From positions 1 to 42,262 of the forward strand of contig JAEWRJ010000072.1 of the NCBI GenBank assembly GCA_023460055.1: a stretch of DNA of 42,262 nucleotides. Direction: 5' to 3'. The notes beneath the pieces were generated by a model. It was given only the letters and a program-made list of their open reading frames with translations, made no database searches and was not told where the DNA came from. Positions 15,487 to 24,428 of the stretch are shown piece after piece; position 1 is the stretch's first letter, and every line of letters starts with the position of its first letter. This DNA comes from Bacillota bacterium (GTDB lineage Bacteria > Bacillota > Clostridia > Christensenellales > Aristaeellaceae). The position numbers and the translations under genes are program-made.

Positions 15487-16349
15487 CCCCTTTCCTCAAA
15501 ACTGCCTTGATGCTTCATAAAGAAATCATAGTAGGCGCGTACATTCCCAAGCTCCGTCCAGGGTTTGATATCCGCCGGCCTGGCATCCAGATCGTAGATC
15601 TTGGCCCCCTTCATGGAGAGCAGGAAGGGCGAGTGGGTGGAGATGATCAGCTGGCAGCCCATATAGCGCACAGTCTCCTCCAGATATGCCGCCAGCTCGA
15701 TCTGCCTGGAAGCCGACAGGCTGTTTTCCGGCTCATCCAGCAGGTACAGAGCGTCTTCCTCGATGCGCTGCCTGAAATAAAACAGAGCGCTTTCGCCGTT
15801 TGACTGCTCGCGCACATTGTCCATCACCTGGCTGCGCACGAAGGAGGACTGCGTCATCCGCCTGGCGTCGGTGCGCTTTTTCAGCTCCTCATAATCATCA
15901 AGGCCCCGCAGCTTGAACACGGAGTGGCGCGCTTCCAGATGATCCTCATAGAGCGTCTCCTTTTTGCGGTCGATGCCTTCGTTGAGGCTGCGGATATCCA
16001 GCATATAGTCAAACACATCGTCGCTGGTCACCACGCGGCTATGGCCGGGTATATCCTCCTCGATGCCCACGCGGCACAGCTTGACATAATCTTCAAAAAA
16101 ATTGCTGCGGTTGAAGGGCGCGCTTCGCAGGATGCCCAGCTTTTCGGCGATGACATTGAGCGCTGTTGTTTTCCCCGACCCGTTGCCGCCATACAGGATG
16201 GTAAGCGGCTCAAAATCCAGCCTTGCAAGCCCTGTGTTGATGAGGGAATAAAAGGGGTAGAGGCTGGTGTAGCTGGTCCGCTTGACCGACATGCGAAAAT
16301 CCCACTCCTGATCCTCCGTGGGAAAAACAATGCTTTCCAGATACAGCAC
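15483..16349 (-). CDS. AAA-family ATPase (OLD/ABC-like single-protein ATPase)
   Basis: A 288-residue protein with Walker A GGNGSGKT, an ABC-like Walker B (ALYLLDEPENSLS) and H-loop (QLIISTHSPFLL). It resembles the stand-alone AAA_21/AAA_23 ATPases that build on an SMC/ABC-type head; the usual coiled coil is short here. No nuclease or TOPRIM domain follows. Likely start: GTG at 16349 after GGAGGGAGGTGG, rather than the open frame from 16391. It is translationally coupled to the ECF sigma gene, an unusual partner. Function unknown; phage defence and signalling ATPases share this architecture. Confidence 0.75.
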   Translation of the reverse strand: MLYLESIVFPTEDQEWDFRMSVKRTSYTSLYPFYSLINTGLARLDFEPLTILYGGNGSGKTTALNVIAEKLGILRSAPFNRSNFFEDYVKLCRVGIEEDIPGHSRVVTSDDVFDYMLDIRSLNEGIDRKKETLYEDHLEARHSVFKLRGLDDYEELKKRTDARRMTQSSFVRSQVMDNVREQSNGESALFYFRQRIEEDALYLLDEPENSLSASRQIELAAYLEETVRYMGCQLIISTHSPFLLSMKGAKIYDLDARPADIKPWTELGNVRAYYDFFMKHQGSFEERG

Positions 16350-16442
16350 AGCCCCGCCACCTCCCTCCGCGATTCCCCAATATGGTAGCACACCCGGGGC
16401 TTGTTTTATACAGTTCTTCTATCTTTTTACCTCAGCATCCTC

Positions 16443-16448
16443 TATAAT
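16443..16448 (+). promoter_or_regulatory. -10 element upstream of the UMF1-type transporter
   Basis: Perfect TATAAT 51 bases before the transporter start. No convincing -35 is present at 16-18 bases. Confidence 0.4.
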
Positions 16449-16499
16449 GCGCATAATAGATCATGCAGCCCGGTTACCGGGCCCAAAGGAGGCAACTCT

Positions 16500-18059
16500 A
16501 TGGCGAAGGATAAGGCATCCCGCTTTACCCTGAAGGAAAAAAGCTGGATACTCTACGACTGGGCCAACTCCGTCTATGCCACCAACATCATGGCGGCCAT
16601 CTTCCCCACCATCTTTGTCAGCATGGCCGGCTCCAGCGGCGACTATTGGTGGAGCATCGGCACCTCCGTCACCACGCTGCTGGTGGCCCTCCTGTCCCCC
16701 TTCCTGGGCGCGCTGGCCGATTTCAGGGGCATGAAGAAAAAGCTGTTCACCGGCTTCATGCTGCTTGGCGTCCTTACGACGGCTTCTTTGGCCTTCATGA
16801 GCGACTGGCGCATGATGCTGGTGGGCTATGTCATCAGCCACATCGGCTTCTCAGGCGCCAACCTGTTTTATGACAGCTTCCTCACCGATGTCACCACCAA
16901 TGAGCGGATGGACAAGGTGAGCTCCTGGGGCTTCGCGATGGGCTATATCGGAGGAAGCACCATCCCCTTTGTGATGTCCATCGGCATGCTGCTCTGGCTG
17001 GGATACGGGAGCCCGATCGCCCAGAAGTTCGCCATCCTGATCACCTCGCTGTGGTGGCTGGGCTTCTCCATCCCTTTCCTGAAGAACGTGGATCAGGTGC
17101 ACTATATCGAGCGCGGGCAGGGCACTGCCGCCAGGCAGACTTTTTCAAACGTATGGCGCACGGCGAAGGAAATCACGCGCAACAAGGGCCTGCTGATGTT
17201 TGTCATCGCCTACTTTTTCTATATCGACGGCGTGGGCACGGTGATCAGCATCTCAACCGCCTACGGCACGGCCCTGGGTCTGGGTGCCGTGGGCATGATC
17301 CTGGCGCTGCTGGTCACGCAGATCGTGGCCATGCCAAGCTCCATCCTCTTTGGCAGATTGGCCCAGCGCTTCACCACCAGGAGAATGCTGCTGGCCGCCA
17401 TCGCCGTCTATATGGTGATCTGCGGCGTGGGCTTTTACATGGGCTTCTCGCTGGAGCCTTCGCAGGATGCCTTTGACAAGGCCTATACCGCCATGGCAGA
17501 TGAGGCACAGACCCAGGCAGACGGCATCGCGGACACTATAGGGGCCATAGACGGCTACCTGTCAGACGCCCGCGCGCTGATGCTGGAGGGCAAGGCAGCG
17601 GAACTGAGCGCGCTCGCGCTTGAGCTGCCGGACGCCGACCCCGCCCTCAAAGCGCCCCTGCAGGAAAAGCTCACAGGAACGGCCCTGGCTTTCGCGCAGC
17701 AAAACGCGCCCCTGATCGACGATTACCGTGCTTCCATCAGCCGCAGCACCCTCATGTTCTGGGCCATGGCCATCCTGGTGGGCACGGTACAGGGAGGCAT
17801 TCAGGCTGTCAGCCGCAGCTATTTCGGCAAGCTGGTGCCCAAGAAGCGCTCCAACGAGTACTTTGGCTTCTTTGACATCTTTGGCAAGTTCGCCACCTTT
17901 GTCGGCCCCCTGCTCTATGCCCTGATCGGCAGCCTGAGCGGCCGCTCGTCCTTTGGCACCCTGGCATTGCTTGCCCTGTTCCTGGCCGGCTTCCTCACGC
18001 TCATCTTTGCCAGAAAACCGCTTGAGCAGCTTGAGCAGCGCAAGGAAGCGGAAGCCTGA
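16500..18059 (+). CDS. MFS transporter, UMF1 (Atg22-like) family
   Basis: A 519-residue permease beginning with the family signature YDWANSVYATNIMAAIFP and about twelve hydrophobic segments. Between helices near residues 325 and 415 there is an unusual hydrophilic, alanine/glutamate-rich insert of roughly 85 residues (DAFDKAYTAMADEAQTQADGIADTIG to FAQQNAPLIDDYRAS) that looks helical and would lie outside the membrane. UMF1 relatives are linked to amino acid or metabolite efflux; the substrate is unknown. The ATG at 16500 follows AAAGGAGG. The next gene overlaps its stop by one base (TGATG). Confidence 0.85.
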   Translation: MAKDKASRFTLKEKSWILYDWANSVYATNIMAAIFPTIFVSMAGSSGDYWWSIGTSVTTLLVALLSPFLGALADFRGMKKKLFTGFMLLGVLTTASLAFMSDWRMMLVGYVISHIGFSGANLFYDSFLTDVTTNERMDKVSSWGFAMGYIGGSTIPFVMSIGMLLWLGYGSPIAQKFAILITSLWWLGFSIPFLKNVDQVHYIERGQGTAARQTFSNVWRTAKEITRNKGLLMFVIAYFFYIDGVGTVISISTAYGTALGLGAVGMILALLVTQIVAMPSSILFGRLAQRFTTRRMLLAAIAVYMVICGVGFYMGFSLEPSQDAFDKAYTAMADEAQTQADGIADTIGAIDGYLSDARALMLEGKAAELSALALELPDADPALKAPLQEKLTGTALAFAQQNAPLIDDYRASISRSTLMFWAMAILVGTVQGGIQAVSRSYFGKLVPKKRSNEYFGFFDIFGKFATFVGPLLYALIGSLSGRSSFGTLALLALFLAGFLTLIFARKPLEQLEQRKEAEA

Positions 18060-18793
18060 TGAGCGGGAAAAATGCCATCACGGAGAGCCTGAGAAACAGG
18101 AAGTCCGTCCGCGCCTTTGAAGACAGGCAAATTGCGGAAAACATCAAGCAGGAGATTCTCCGGTGCGCCGCCCAGGCGCCGACCGCCGGCAACCAGCAGC
18201 TGTACACCATCCTGGATATCACTGATCAGACCCTCAAAGAGAAGCTGGCGGTCACCTGCGACAGCCAGCCCTTCATCGCCAAGGCCCCGCTGGTGCTGAT
18301 CTTCTGCGCGGACGCCGAGAAGTGGCAGGACGCTTACATCGAGGCCGGCTGCGGCCCCCGGGCCCCGGGAGCCGGCGACCTGATGCTGGCCGTATGCGAC
18401 GCTGCCATCGCCGCGCAAAACGCCGTCACCGCCGCCGAAAGCTTCGGGATTGGCTCCTGCTACATCGGCGATATCATGGAGCAGTGCGAGACTCACCGCG
18501 AGCTGCTGGGGTTGCCGGCCTATGTCTTCCCCGCCCTGATGCTGGTATTCGGCTACCCCACACAGCAGCAGATGAGCCGCGAAAAGCCCGAACGATTCGA
18601 CATGAAGCACATCGTCCACGAAAACACCTACCGCCGCATGGACGGCCCCGAACTGCGGGAGATGCTGAGCCAAAGGGCCGGCAGCCGCGGCTATGACGAA
18701 TGGGTACAGGCCTTCTGCGAACGGAAGTACAACTCCGATTTTTCCAGGGAGATGGGCCGGTCGGTCATCGAATATTTAAAAGAGTTTCAATAA
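18059..18793 (+). CDS. Nitroreductase family FMN protein
   Basis: A 244-residue protein with the N-terminal nitroreductase motif (ITESLRNRKSVRAFEDRQI), the substrate-side segment APTAGNQQLYTILDI, and the later FMN-binding stretch SFGIGSCYIGDI. The length and C-terminal extension fit the NfsA/flavin reductase-like group of NAD(P)H-dependent FMN enzymes. Physiological substrate unknown. Its start overlaps the transporter's stop by one base, so the two are co-translated; a terminator follows. Confidence 0.87.
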   Translation: MSGKNAITESLRNRKSVRAFEDRQIAENIKQEILRCAAQAPTAGNQQLYTILDITDQTLKEKLAVTCDSQPFIAKAPLVLIFCADAEKWQDAYIEAGCGPRAPGAGDLMLAVCDAAIAAQNAVTAAESFGIGSCYIGDIMEQCETHRELLGLPAYVFPALMLVFGYPTQQQMSREKPERFDMKHIVHENTYRRMDGPELREMLSQRAGSRGYDEWVQAFCERKYNSDFSREMGRSVIEYLKEFQ

Positions 18794-18801
18794 TAGGTCG
18801 T

Positions 18802-18850
18802 AAAGAACACGGGAGAAGCGCTGCCGCATGGCACCTCTCCCGTGCTCTTT
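18802..18850. terminator. Bidirectional terminator between convergent genes
   Basis: Stem AAAGA-A-CACGGGAGA (18802-18816) with TCTCCCGTG-C-TCTTT (18836-18850), one mismatch. Rightward it ends in TCTTTATT; leftward it ends in TCTTTACGACC. It separates the nitroreductase and the NUDIX gene. Confidence 0.75.
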
Positions 18851-18898
18851 ATTGATACAAATACTCGCCTGCGTCAGCAGAATCATGAAAAACTGTCC

Positions 18899-19309
18899 CT
18901 AAATATTCCTGCGGTTGATTTTAACAATCTCATAGATATGCCCGATGTTTCCCTCCCCCGCGAACCGGCCCATGTCAAAGAAGTTCTCATCCAGGCTCAG
19001 CCAGTGTAGGTCATTCTCATCGCCATGCGGGGTGATATCCCGCTTGAGGGTGCCGGCCCATACCTCCACCCGGCAGGCATCTTCCTGGTGGTAAACGAAA
19101 TCCATCAGGCGCAGGAGGTCAATATCATCCCGATCAATGCCAGTTTCCTCGCGCAGCTCGCGGTAAGCCGCGTCCGGACTGCTTTCCCCCGGCTCGATCT
19201 TGCCGCCCACCAGGTTATACAGCCCCTTGTAGGGGTCTTTGCGCCGCAGGCACATCAGCACCCTGTCGCGTGCCGGGTTGAAGACCCAGACGACGTTATA
19301 GCCCTTCAT
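18899..19309 (-). CDS. NUDIX hydrolase (MutT-like)
   Basis: A 136-residue protein with an exact Nudix box, GGKIEPGESSPDAAYRELREETGI (residues about 36-59). The opening MKGYNVVWVFNPARDRVLMC and DPYKGLYNLVGGKIEPGE are typical of small clostridial MutT-like hydrolases that cut nucleoside diphosphate-X compounds; the substrate is unknown. The ATG at 19309 starts just after the DUF4180 gene stops. An in-frame ATG at 19345 would overlap that gene by 35 bases and is less likely. No ribosome binding site is obvious, so reinitiation is probable. Confidence 0.83.
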   Translation of the reverse strand: MKGYNVVWVFNPARDRVLMCLRRKDPYKGLYNLVGGKIEPGESSPDAAYRELREETGIDRDDIDLLRLMDFVYHQEDACRVEVWAGTLKRDITPHGDENDLHWLSLDENFFDMGRFAGEGNIGHIYEIVKINRRNI

Positions 19310-19310
19310 A

Positions 19311-19661
19311 TCATGTGCCCAGCTTGCGGAGCGCTTCCTGTTCATCCCGGCAGAAATACAGGTGCCTGCCCTTGTTGCTCTCGCGCATGAAGTCCTGCAG
19401 GGGCTGGCTTTGATACATGGAAAAATCGCCGGTCAGCGCCAGGCGGAAATGGTAATTGACGAATTTTTGCGCCGCCTCGCCCGCAAGCCCGGTTGACAGC
19501 CTGAAAAAATCCTCCGCCACCGCTTCCTTGTTCATCACCGCCGCGGCGCAGCCGTGCTCATAGTATATGGAGGCGATCAGGTCAAGGGCGCTCTGCCCGT
19601 CCGTGATCAGGGGCTTATCGCTCTGTATGATCACAGCATCTTCCGCACGCCTGATGTTCAT
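19311..19661 (-). CDS. DUF4180-like protein
   Basis: A 116-residue protein: SALDLIASIYYEHGCAAAVMNKEAVAEDFFRLSTGLAGEAAQKFVNYHFRLALTGDF followed by FMRESNKGRHLYFCRDEQEALRKL. This matches the DUF4180 layout, including the late SNKG element; no function is established for that family. Its ATG at 19661 overlaps the threonine aldolase stop by four bases, so it is probably coupled to it. A frame extension upstream to 19730 overlaps the aldolase and is not used. Confidence 0.72.
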   Translation of the reverse strand: MNIRRAEDAVIIQSDKPLITDGQSALDLIASIYYEHGCAAAVMNKEAVAEDFFRLSTGLAGEAAQKFVNYHFRLALTGDFSMYQSQPLQDFMRESNKGRHLYFCRDEQEALRKLGT

Positions 19662-20698
19662 GCCATTGCCTCGCGCACAGCGGTCAGGAGGGCATCGATA
19701 TCCGCTTCTTCCGTCGCCCAGCTTGTGCAAAGCCGGATGGCGGTCAGGCCGCCCGGAAGCGGGGCGATCACGTTAAAGCTCACGCTGCGGCGCAGCTTGC
19801 CGGCAGCCCTGTCCGGCAGGATGGGAAACTGCTGGTTGCTGGGCGAGTCGATCAAAAAATCAAGGCCCAAAACCTTCAGCCCGTCCCGCATCCTGATCGC
19901 CAGCGCCACGGCCTGCCGGGACAGGCTGAGGTACAGCCCGTCCTCCATCAGCGCCTCAAACTGCAGCCCCATCAGCCATCCCTTGGCCATCAGCGCGCCG
20001 CGCTGCTTGACCAGGGAGGTAAAACCATGCTGCAGTAAAGGGTTGACGACCACAACGGCTTCCCCAAACAAAGCCCCCTGCTTGGTGAGCCCGATGGTGA
20101 ACACATCGCAGCAGGCAGCGACAGCGGCCAGGTCCAGCCCGCTGTCTTCGCAGGCGAAGGCAAAGCCAAGCCGCGCCCCATCCAGATACAGCGGCAGGCC
20201 CTTCTCACGGCAAATGTCTGATATATCCTGCAGCTCGCGGGCCGAATACACCGTGCCCATCTCCGTGGTGTTGGAAAGGTACACCATGCCCGGCTGCACC
20301 ATGTGCTCGTGCGTTTCATCGGCATAGTGGGCATCGATCAGCTCCCTGATCGACTCCGCGGTCAATTTCCCATCCCGGTGAGGAACAGTCAGCACTTTAT
20401 GGCCGGTGGCCTCGATAGCCCCGGCTTCGTGCACACTGATATGCCCCGTATCCGCGGCGATGACCCCCTGGTGAGGCCTGAGGATCGATGAGATCACGGT
20501 CAGGTTCGCCTGGGTGCCGCCGGGGATGAACCACAGCTTCGCCTGCGGCTGCCCTGTAAGGCGCCGTACGCGCTCCTGCGCGGCGCGGCAGTAATCATCA
20601 GCGCCATAGCCCTGGTTCGGCTGCCGGTTGATCCCGGCCAGCTTATCCAAAATGCGCTCGTGCGCGCCCTGTGAGTAGTCGTTGCGAAGCTCGATCAT
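19658..20698 (-). CDS. ltaE: Low-specificity threonine aldolase / beta-eliminating lyase family
   Basis: A 346-residue PLP enzyme of fold type I. Lys206 in IGLTKQGALFGE is the expected Schiff-base lysine; Asp173 in YLDGARLG binds the PLP ring nitrogen; GGTQANL (60-66) binds the phosphate. The family cleaves threonine or allo-threonine to glycine and acetaldehyde. The symbol is by family resemblance; stereospecificity is not readable. Its start overlaps the AAA+ gene's stop by four bases and its stop overlaps the DUF4180 start. Confidence 0.83.
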   Translation of the reverse strand: MIELRNDYSQGAHERILDKLAGINRQPNQGYGADDYCRAAQERVRRLTGQPQAKLWFIPGGTQANLTVISSILRPHQGVIAADTGHISVHEAGAIEATGHKVLTVPHRDGKLTAESIRELIDAHYADETHEHMVQPGMVYLSNTTEMGTVYSARELQDISDICREKGLPLYLDGARLGFAFACEDSGLDLAAVAACCDVFTIGLTKQGALFGEAVVVVNPLLQHGFTSLVKQRGALMAKGWLMGLQFEALMEDGLYLSLSRQAVALAIRMRDGLKVLGLDFLIDSPSNQQFPILPDRAAGKLRRSVSFNVIAPLPGGLTAIRLCTSWATEEADIDALLTAVREAMA

Positions 20699-21819
20699 TT
20701 GGCCATGTCCTTTACAGGTTCTGCCGAGGCATCTTCCAGATCCTCAGCCCGTATCTCCATCAGCTGCTCGCGTGTCAGCTGACCCATCGCGGCCAGGCGG
20801 TTGGCCTGGCGGGAGAGCGCCTTTTCAAACAGGTTGCGCACGCCGCGCGCGTTGCCGAAACCGATGCTGTCCATGGATTTTTCCGCAAGGATCCTCTTCA
20901 GTTCGTCCCCGGCCTCCGGCGCTAATGTATACCCGGCCTTATCGCAGCGCATGCGGAAGATGCCCATCATCTCCTCCACCGTATAGTCGGGGAAGTGGAT
21001 GAAACGGTTGAAGCGGCTCTCCAGACCCGGGTTTGACTCGACAAACTCCTCCATCAGCTCGATGTAGCCGGCGACGATCACGATCAGGTCGTCCCGGTGA
21101 TCCTCCATGGCCTTGAGCAGGGTTTCCACCGCCTCCTGCCCGTAATCCTGCGGGCCGCGCGTGGTGAGCGCATAGGCTTCGTCGATAAACAGCACGCCGC
21201 CCAGCGCTTTTTGCACCGCTTCCTGCGTTTTCAGCGCGGTCTGGCCGACATATCCCGCCACCAGGCCGCTGCGGTCCACCTCCACCAGGTGACCTTTGGA
21301 CAGGATATCCAGGCTGCGGTAGATGCGGCTCATGATGCGGGCCACGGTGGTCTTGCCCGTTCCGGGGTTGCCGGAAAATACCATGTGCAGGCTGAGTTCC
21401 TCCACTTTAAGGCCATGATCGCGGCGCAGCTTGTTGATGGTGACCAGGTTGATCAGGTTATCCACTTCTCGCTTCACCAGATCAAGCCCGATCAGGCTGT
21501 TCAGTTCTTCGCGAAGCTTGGCGATATCCTCCTTGGGCGGCGCTTCCGGCGCTTTCGCGGGGGCAGCCTCCTGCCCGGATTTTTGCTTTGTCCCATCAAT
21601 ATGATCCGCCGGGTTGGTCCCTGGCTTCCCGGAGAAATCGATCTGTGGAATCTCCGGAAACCCCGGCGGCGGGGTCAGCGGCAGGCTGTCGATCAAATCG
21701 CCCCCGCCGCCGAACAGGTCCTCCCCCACGCGCTCTAAATTTTTGCCCGTCATCTGACGGATAATTTCATGCTGAAGCCGGATGATCTCTTCCCGGCGGC
21801 TGTCCTGATCATTGCTCAT
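20695..21819 (-). CDS. AAA+ ATPase, CbbX/SpoVK-like
   Basis: A 374-residue protein. About 100 N-terminal residues are proline-rich and likely disordered, followed by the CbbX/SpoVK-type AAA+ module: LIGLDLVKREVDNLINLV, Walker A GNPGTGKT (150-157), Walker B with FIDEAYAL (211-218), and a C-terminal helical lid with the arginine-rich GNARGVRNLFEKALSRQ. Such ATPases remodel partner proteins; in spore formers SpoVK acts in spore coat or cortex maturation. Start at 21819 follows GGGAGGGCAGAT; the open frame to 21939 is excluded. It leads a four-gene overlapping operon with the aldolase, DUF4180 and NUDIX genes. Confidence 0.83.
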   Translation of the reverse strand: MSNDQDSRREEIIRLQHEIIRQMTGKNLERVGEDLFGGGGDLIDSLPLTPPPGFPEIPQIDFSGKPGTNPADHIDGTKQKSGQEAAPAKAPEAPPKEDIAKLREELNSLIGLDLVKREVDNLINLVTINKLRRDHGLKVEELSLHMVFSGNPGTGKTTVARIMSRIYRSLDILSKGHLVEVDRSGLVAGYVGQTALKTQEAVQKALGGVLFIDEAYALTTRGPQDYGQEAVETLLKAMEDHRDDLIVIVAGYIELMEEFVESNPGLESRFNRFIHFPDYTVEEMMGIFRMRCDKAGYTLAPEAGDELKRILAEKSMDSIGFGNARGVRNLFEKALSRQANRLAAMGQLTREQLMEIRAEDLEDASAEPVKDMAK

Positions 21820-22044
21820 ATCTGCCCTCCCTGAAATTGCTGGCGTCCCCATTATACAGGGCAGGCCCGGCTTTGTCTGCATAACGCGCATAGGAAAGCA
21901 GAAAATCAACCTTTTACCATTCGTCCACATCTTCGACACACTTTATTCGATTTTCACTGATAGGATAATGCTGACTGCAGGAACGCCTGAGGATTCACGC
22001 GTCCGGGACCCGAACATCAGACCGGCAAAGGGAAGGAAAACGAT

Positions 22045-23475
22045 ATGAAACGAATGAACAGGATACTCGCGGCGGCCCTGGCGATGGCGCTTTGGGCCTT
22101 CATCCCAGGCGGCACGGCGCTGGCCGAGAATGAGATGGTAACGGATATTGATCTCTCCTCAGGCCTGGAAGCCCCCGGCGTGAAAGTTGAAAGCATCGTG
22201 GAAACCCATCCGGATGTGGCTGAAGAGTACGCGCAGACAGCCAATACCGTCTATACGATCACAGAAAACGGCATCTACCGCTTTACGGGCGAGCTGGAAA
22301 ACGGGCAGATCCGCGTGGATGCCCCGCAGGCCGATGATATCCGGATCATTCTGGCCGGCGTCACCCTGACCAACCATACCGCCCCCGCCATCTACGTCAA
22401 GAATGCCTTTGAAACAAATGATACAGCCCTGGCGGCGGTGCGGATCCACCTGCAGGCGGGCACACAGAGCGTATTGAACGGCTCACACTATGCAAAGCAT
22501 ACGGACAGCCAAGGCAATGAGATAGACCACGACGGGGCGGTCAGCTCCGCCGTTTCCCTGGGATTTGAGGGTGAAGGCGCGCTTTTGATCAACGCGGATA
22601 ACGAGGGCATCGAAGGCCAGATGCACCTGATCTTCAACGGCGGGGATATTTCGATCCTCTCCCATGACGACGCCATCAACGGCAGCGGGGACAATGAAAG
22701 CCATATCATGATCAACGCGGGACGCATTGCCGCCAAGTCTATTCTGGGCAAGGAGGGTGATGGCATCGACTCCAACGGTTCCATCACGGTCAACGGCGGC
22801 ACGGTGATCGCCATCGCCAACCCAAACAGCATGGACAGCGGCCTTGACAGCGACCTGGGCATCACGATCAACGGCGGAATCGTGGCTGCCAGCGGCAATA
22901 TGTACGACGAGATCAGCCCTTCCTCTCCCCAGCGTTTCATCCACCTGGTCTTCACAGCGCCGGGAGTTGCTGACACGCCTGTGGTGCTCACCGATGAAAG
23001 CGGCCGGGCACTGATCGCCTTCGCGCCCCCTGTGGGCTACACGCAGATGACCTTGAGCATCCCCGGCATGACGGACGGCCTCTATCAGGTGTACAAAGGC
23101 GGCAGCCTGGACAGCGAAGCAAAAGACGGCCTGTATCCCTTGGGAAGCGCCTACGCGCCGGGAACTCTCCAGCAAAACGGAGGCAGCACGCAAGAGACGG
23201 GCCGCCCCGATGGCATGAGGCCGCAGGATGGGCAGCGGCCGGAGGGCACCCCGCCCGAAAGCCTGCCGGGAGGAGAGCCGCCGGCGCTGCCGGAAGGCAT
23301 GACGGAGGGTCAGGCCCCTCAGCCGCCCCAGGGCATGGAGGGGCAGCCGCCCATGTTTGACAGGGGGAGCGCTCCTTCCCCTTCGCCAGGCGGGGTGATC
23401 TCCACTGATTTTGCCCTCAGCGCGCAGAGCTATTACTTTATCGGCGTGGGAGACGCGCAGGCAAGCCCGAAATAA
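22045..23475 (+). CDS. Secreted carbohydrate-binding (DUF4353-like) protein
   Basis: A 476-residue protein: signal peptide (ILAAALAMALWAFIPGGTALA), then repeated beta-helix coils with an N-G-G cadence (HLIFNGGDISI, ITVNGGTVIAI, ITINGGIVAAS) like the carbohydrate-binding domain of DUF4353 proteins. Residues 380-445 are Pro/Gly/Met-rich and low complexity (RPDGMRPQDGQRPEGTPP), probably a flexible surface linker. No sortase motif or transmembrane anchor follows, so it may be released or bound by other means. AAGGAAAACG precedes the ATG. A GC-rich hairpin follows at about 23491-23537. Confidence 0.78.
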   Translation: MKRMNRILAAALAMALWAFIPGGTALAENEMVTDIDLSSGLEAPGVKVESIVETHPDVAEEYAQTANTVYTITENGIYRFTGELENGQIRVDAPQADDIRIILAGVTLTNHTAPAIYVKNAFETNDTALAAVRIHLQAGTQSVLNGSHYAKHTDSQGNEIDHDGAVSSAVSLGFEGEGALLINADNEGIEGQMHLIFNGGDISILSHDDAINGSGDNESHIMINAGRIAAKSILGKEGDGIDSNGSITVNGGTVIAIANPNSMDSGLDSDLGITINGGIVAASGNMYDEISPSSPQRFIHLVFTAPGVADTPVVLTDESGRALIAFAPPVGYTQMTLSIPGMTDGLYQVYKGGSLDSEAKDGLYPLGSAYAPGTLQQNGGSTQETGRPDGMRPQDGQRPEGTPPESLPGGEPPALPEGMTEGQAPQPPQGMEGQPPMFDRGSAPSPSPGGVISTDFALSAQSYYFIGVGDAQASPK

Positions 23476-23490
23476 GAAGCCGATCATAGT

Positions 23491-23537
23491 CAAAGACGCG
23501 GAGACAGGGAGATGATCCCCGTTCCCGCGCCTTTTGC
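23491..23537 (+). terminator. Possible terminator after the carbohydrate-binding protein gene
   Basis: Imperfect GC-rich stem GACGCGGAGACAGGG with CCCCGTTCCCGCGCC, followed by TTTTGCTATT. Pairing has several mismatches. Confidence 0.4.
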
Positions 23538-23554
23538 TATTCGATCCTCAGAGC

Positions 23555-24391
23555 TTATTTGATGCTGATGACAGGCATCATCTCGATATAGCCTCTCCAT
23601 CCCTGCGGGGAGAGCTGCATCCTTGGCGCCAGCTCCGGCGCGTACTGATAGCCGTATACCTCAGGATTAAAGGCGGCGATGCGATCCATGCACAGCCCGA
23701 CAGCCTCCTGAAAGTCTTCGTCCTTGTAAGGCTCCCCCTGGAACACTATGAGCTTGCAGGGAGGCAGGCCGATCATATCAAAGCCATCCGGCACCTCTCC
23801 CCGGAAGTCATCCGGCACCTCAACCCCGTGGGCGTAGATCCCGGTCCCCTCCGGGCGCATAGTGTCCGGCAGCCAGAGGCCGACCGGCTCATACAAGGCT
23901 TCCTTGATTTCACACAGCACATCCCAGGCCGCGGAACCGCCGCCCTCTCCGCATCCTATCTCCTCCGCGTAGGCAAAGTAATCCTCCGCTTTCCTGCTTC
24001 GTCTGAGGATCAGCTTTCTGGCCGGCCGCTCGACGATTTGTGTAAAGATCACCGCAGTTTGATTCATCACGCATTCCTCCATATTTAATCCGGAACGGTC
24101 AAGATAACGATAGGGCATCAGCCAGCCTTCAGGCTCCGGGCAGGACGCGTACTTCTTGGGCGATATGCCAAAGCCCCTGGTGAACGCCCGCGTAAAGCCC
24201 TCGTGGCTGTCAAACACATAGTCAAGCGCCACATCAAGCACCCTGAGGTGCCCGCCGCGCAGCGCGAAGGCGCTGGCCGTCAGCCTCTCCCGGCGGATAT
24301 ACTCAAAAGGAGACAGGCCTGTTTCTCCCTTGAATACCCTGGCCGCGTGGTACTGAGAGTAACCGGCCGCTTTGGCAATATCCATCAGCAC
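23555..24391 (-). CDS. AraC family regulator with apparent 5' frameshift
   Basis: A 278-residue protein. The visible N-terminus starts within the first HTH (DIAKAAGYSQYHAARVFKGETGLSPFEYIRRERL), followed by the second (VALDYVFDSHEGFTRAFTRGFGISPKKYA) and a C-terminal effector-binding domain of the GyrI/AraE type. The GTG at 24391 has no ribosome binding site and omits the usual 15-20 residues before the first helix. A frame starting at ATG 24435 reads MRAIKAVRAKDKP and meets this one if a single base is added at 24391 (KP-VLMDIAKAAG). I infer a one-base deletion, either real or a sequencing error. The reading 23555-24435 would restore it. It is divergent from the aldolase gene. Confidence 0.7.
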   Translation of the reverse strand: MLMDIAKAAGYSQYHAARVFKGETGLSPFEYIRRERLTASAFALRGGHLRVLDVALDYVFDSHEGFTRAFTRGFGISPKKYASCPEPEGWLMPYRYLDRSGLNMEECVMNQTAVIFTQIVERPARKLILRRSRKAEDYFAYAEEIGCGEGGGSAAWDVLCEIKEALYEPVGLWLPDTMRPEGTGIYAHGVEVPDDFRGEVPDGFDMIGLPPCKLIVFQGEPYKDEDFQEAVGLCMDRIAAFNPEVYGYQYAPELAPRMQLSPQGWRGYIEMMPVISIK

Positions 24392-24428
24392 GGCTTATCT
24401 TTCGCCCTGACCGCTTTGATTGCCCGCA

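Noticed and set aside
22483..23493. 336-codon leftward open frame
   Set aside because: Antisense to the carbohydrate-binding protein gene; no ribosome binding site or family.
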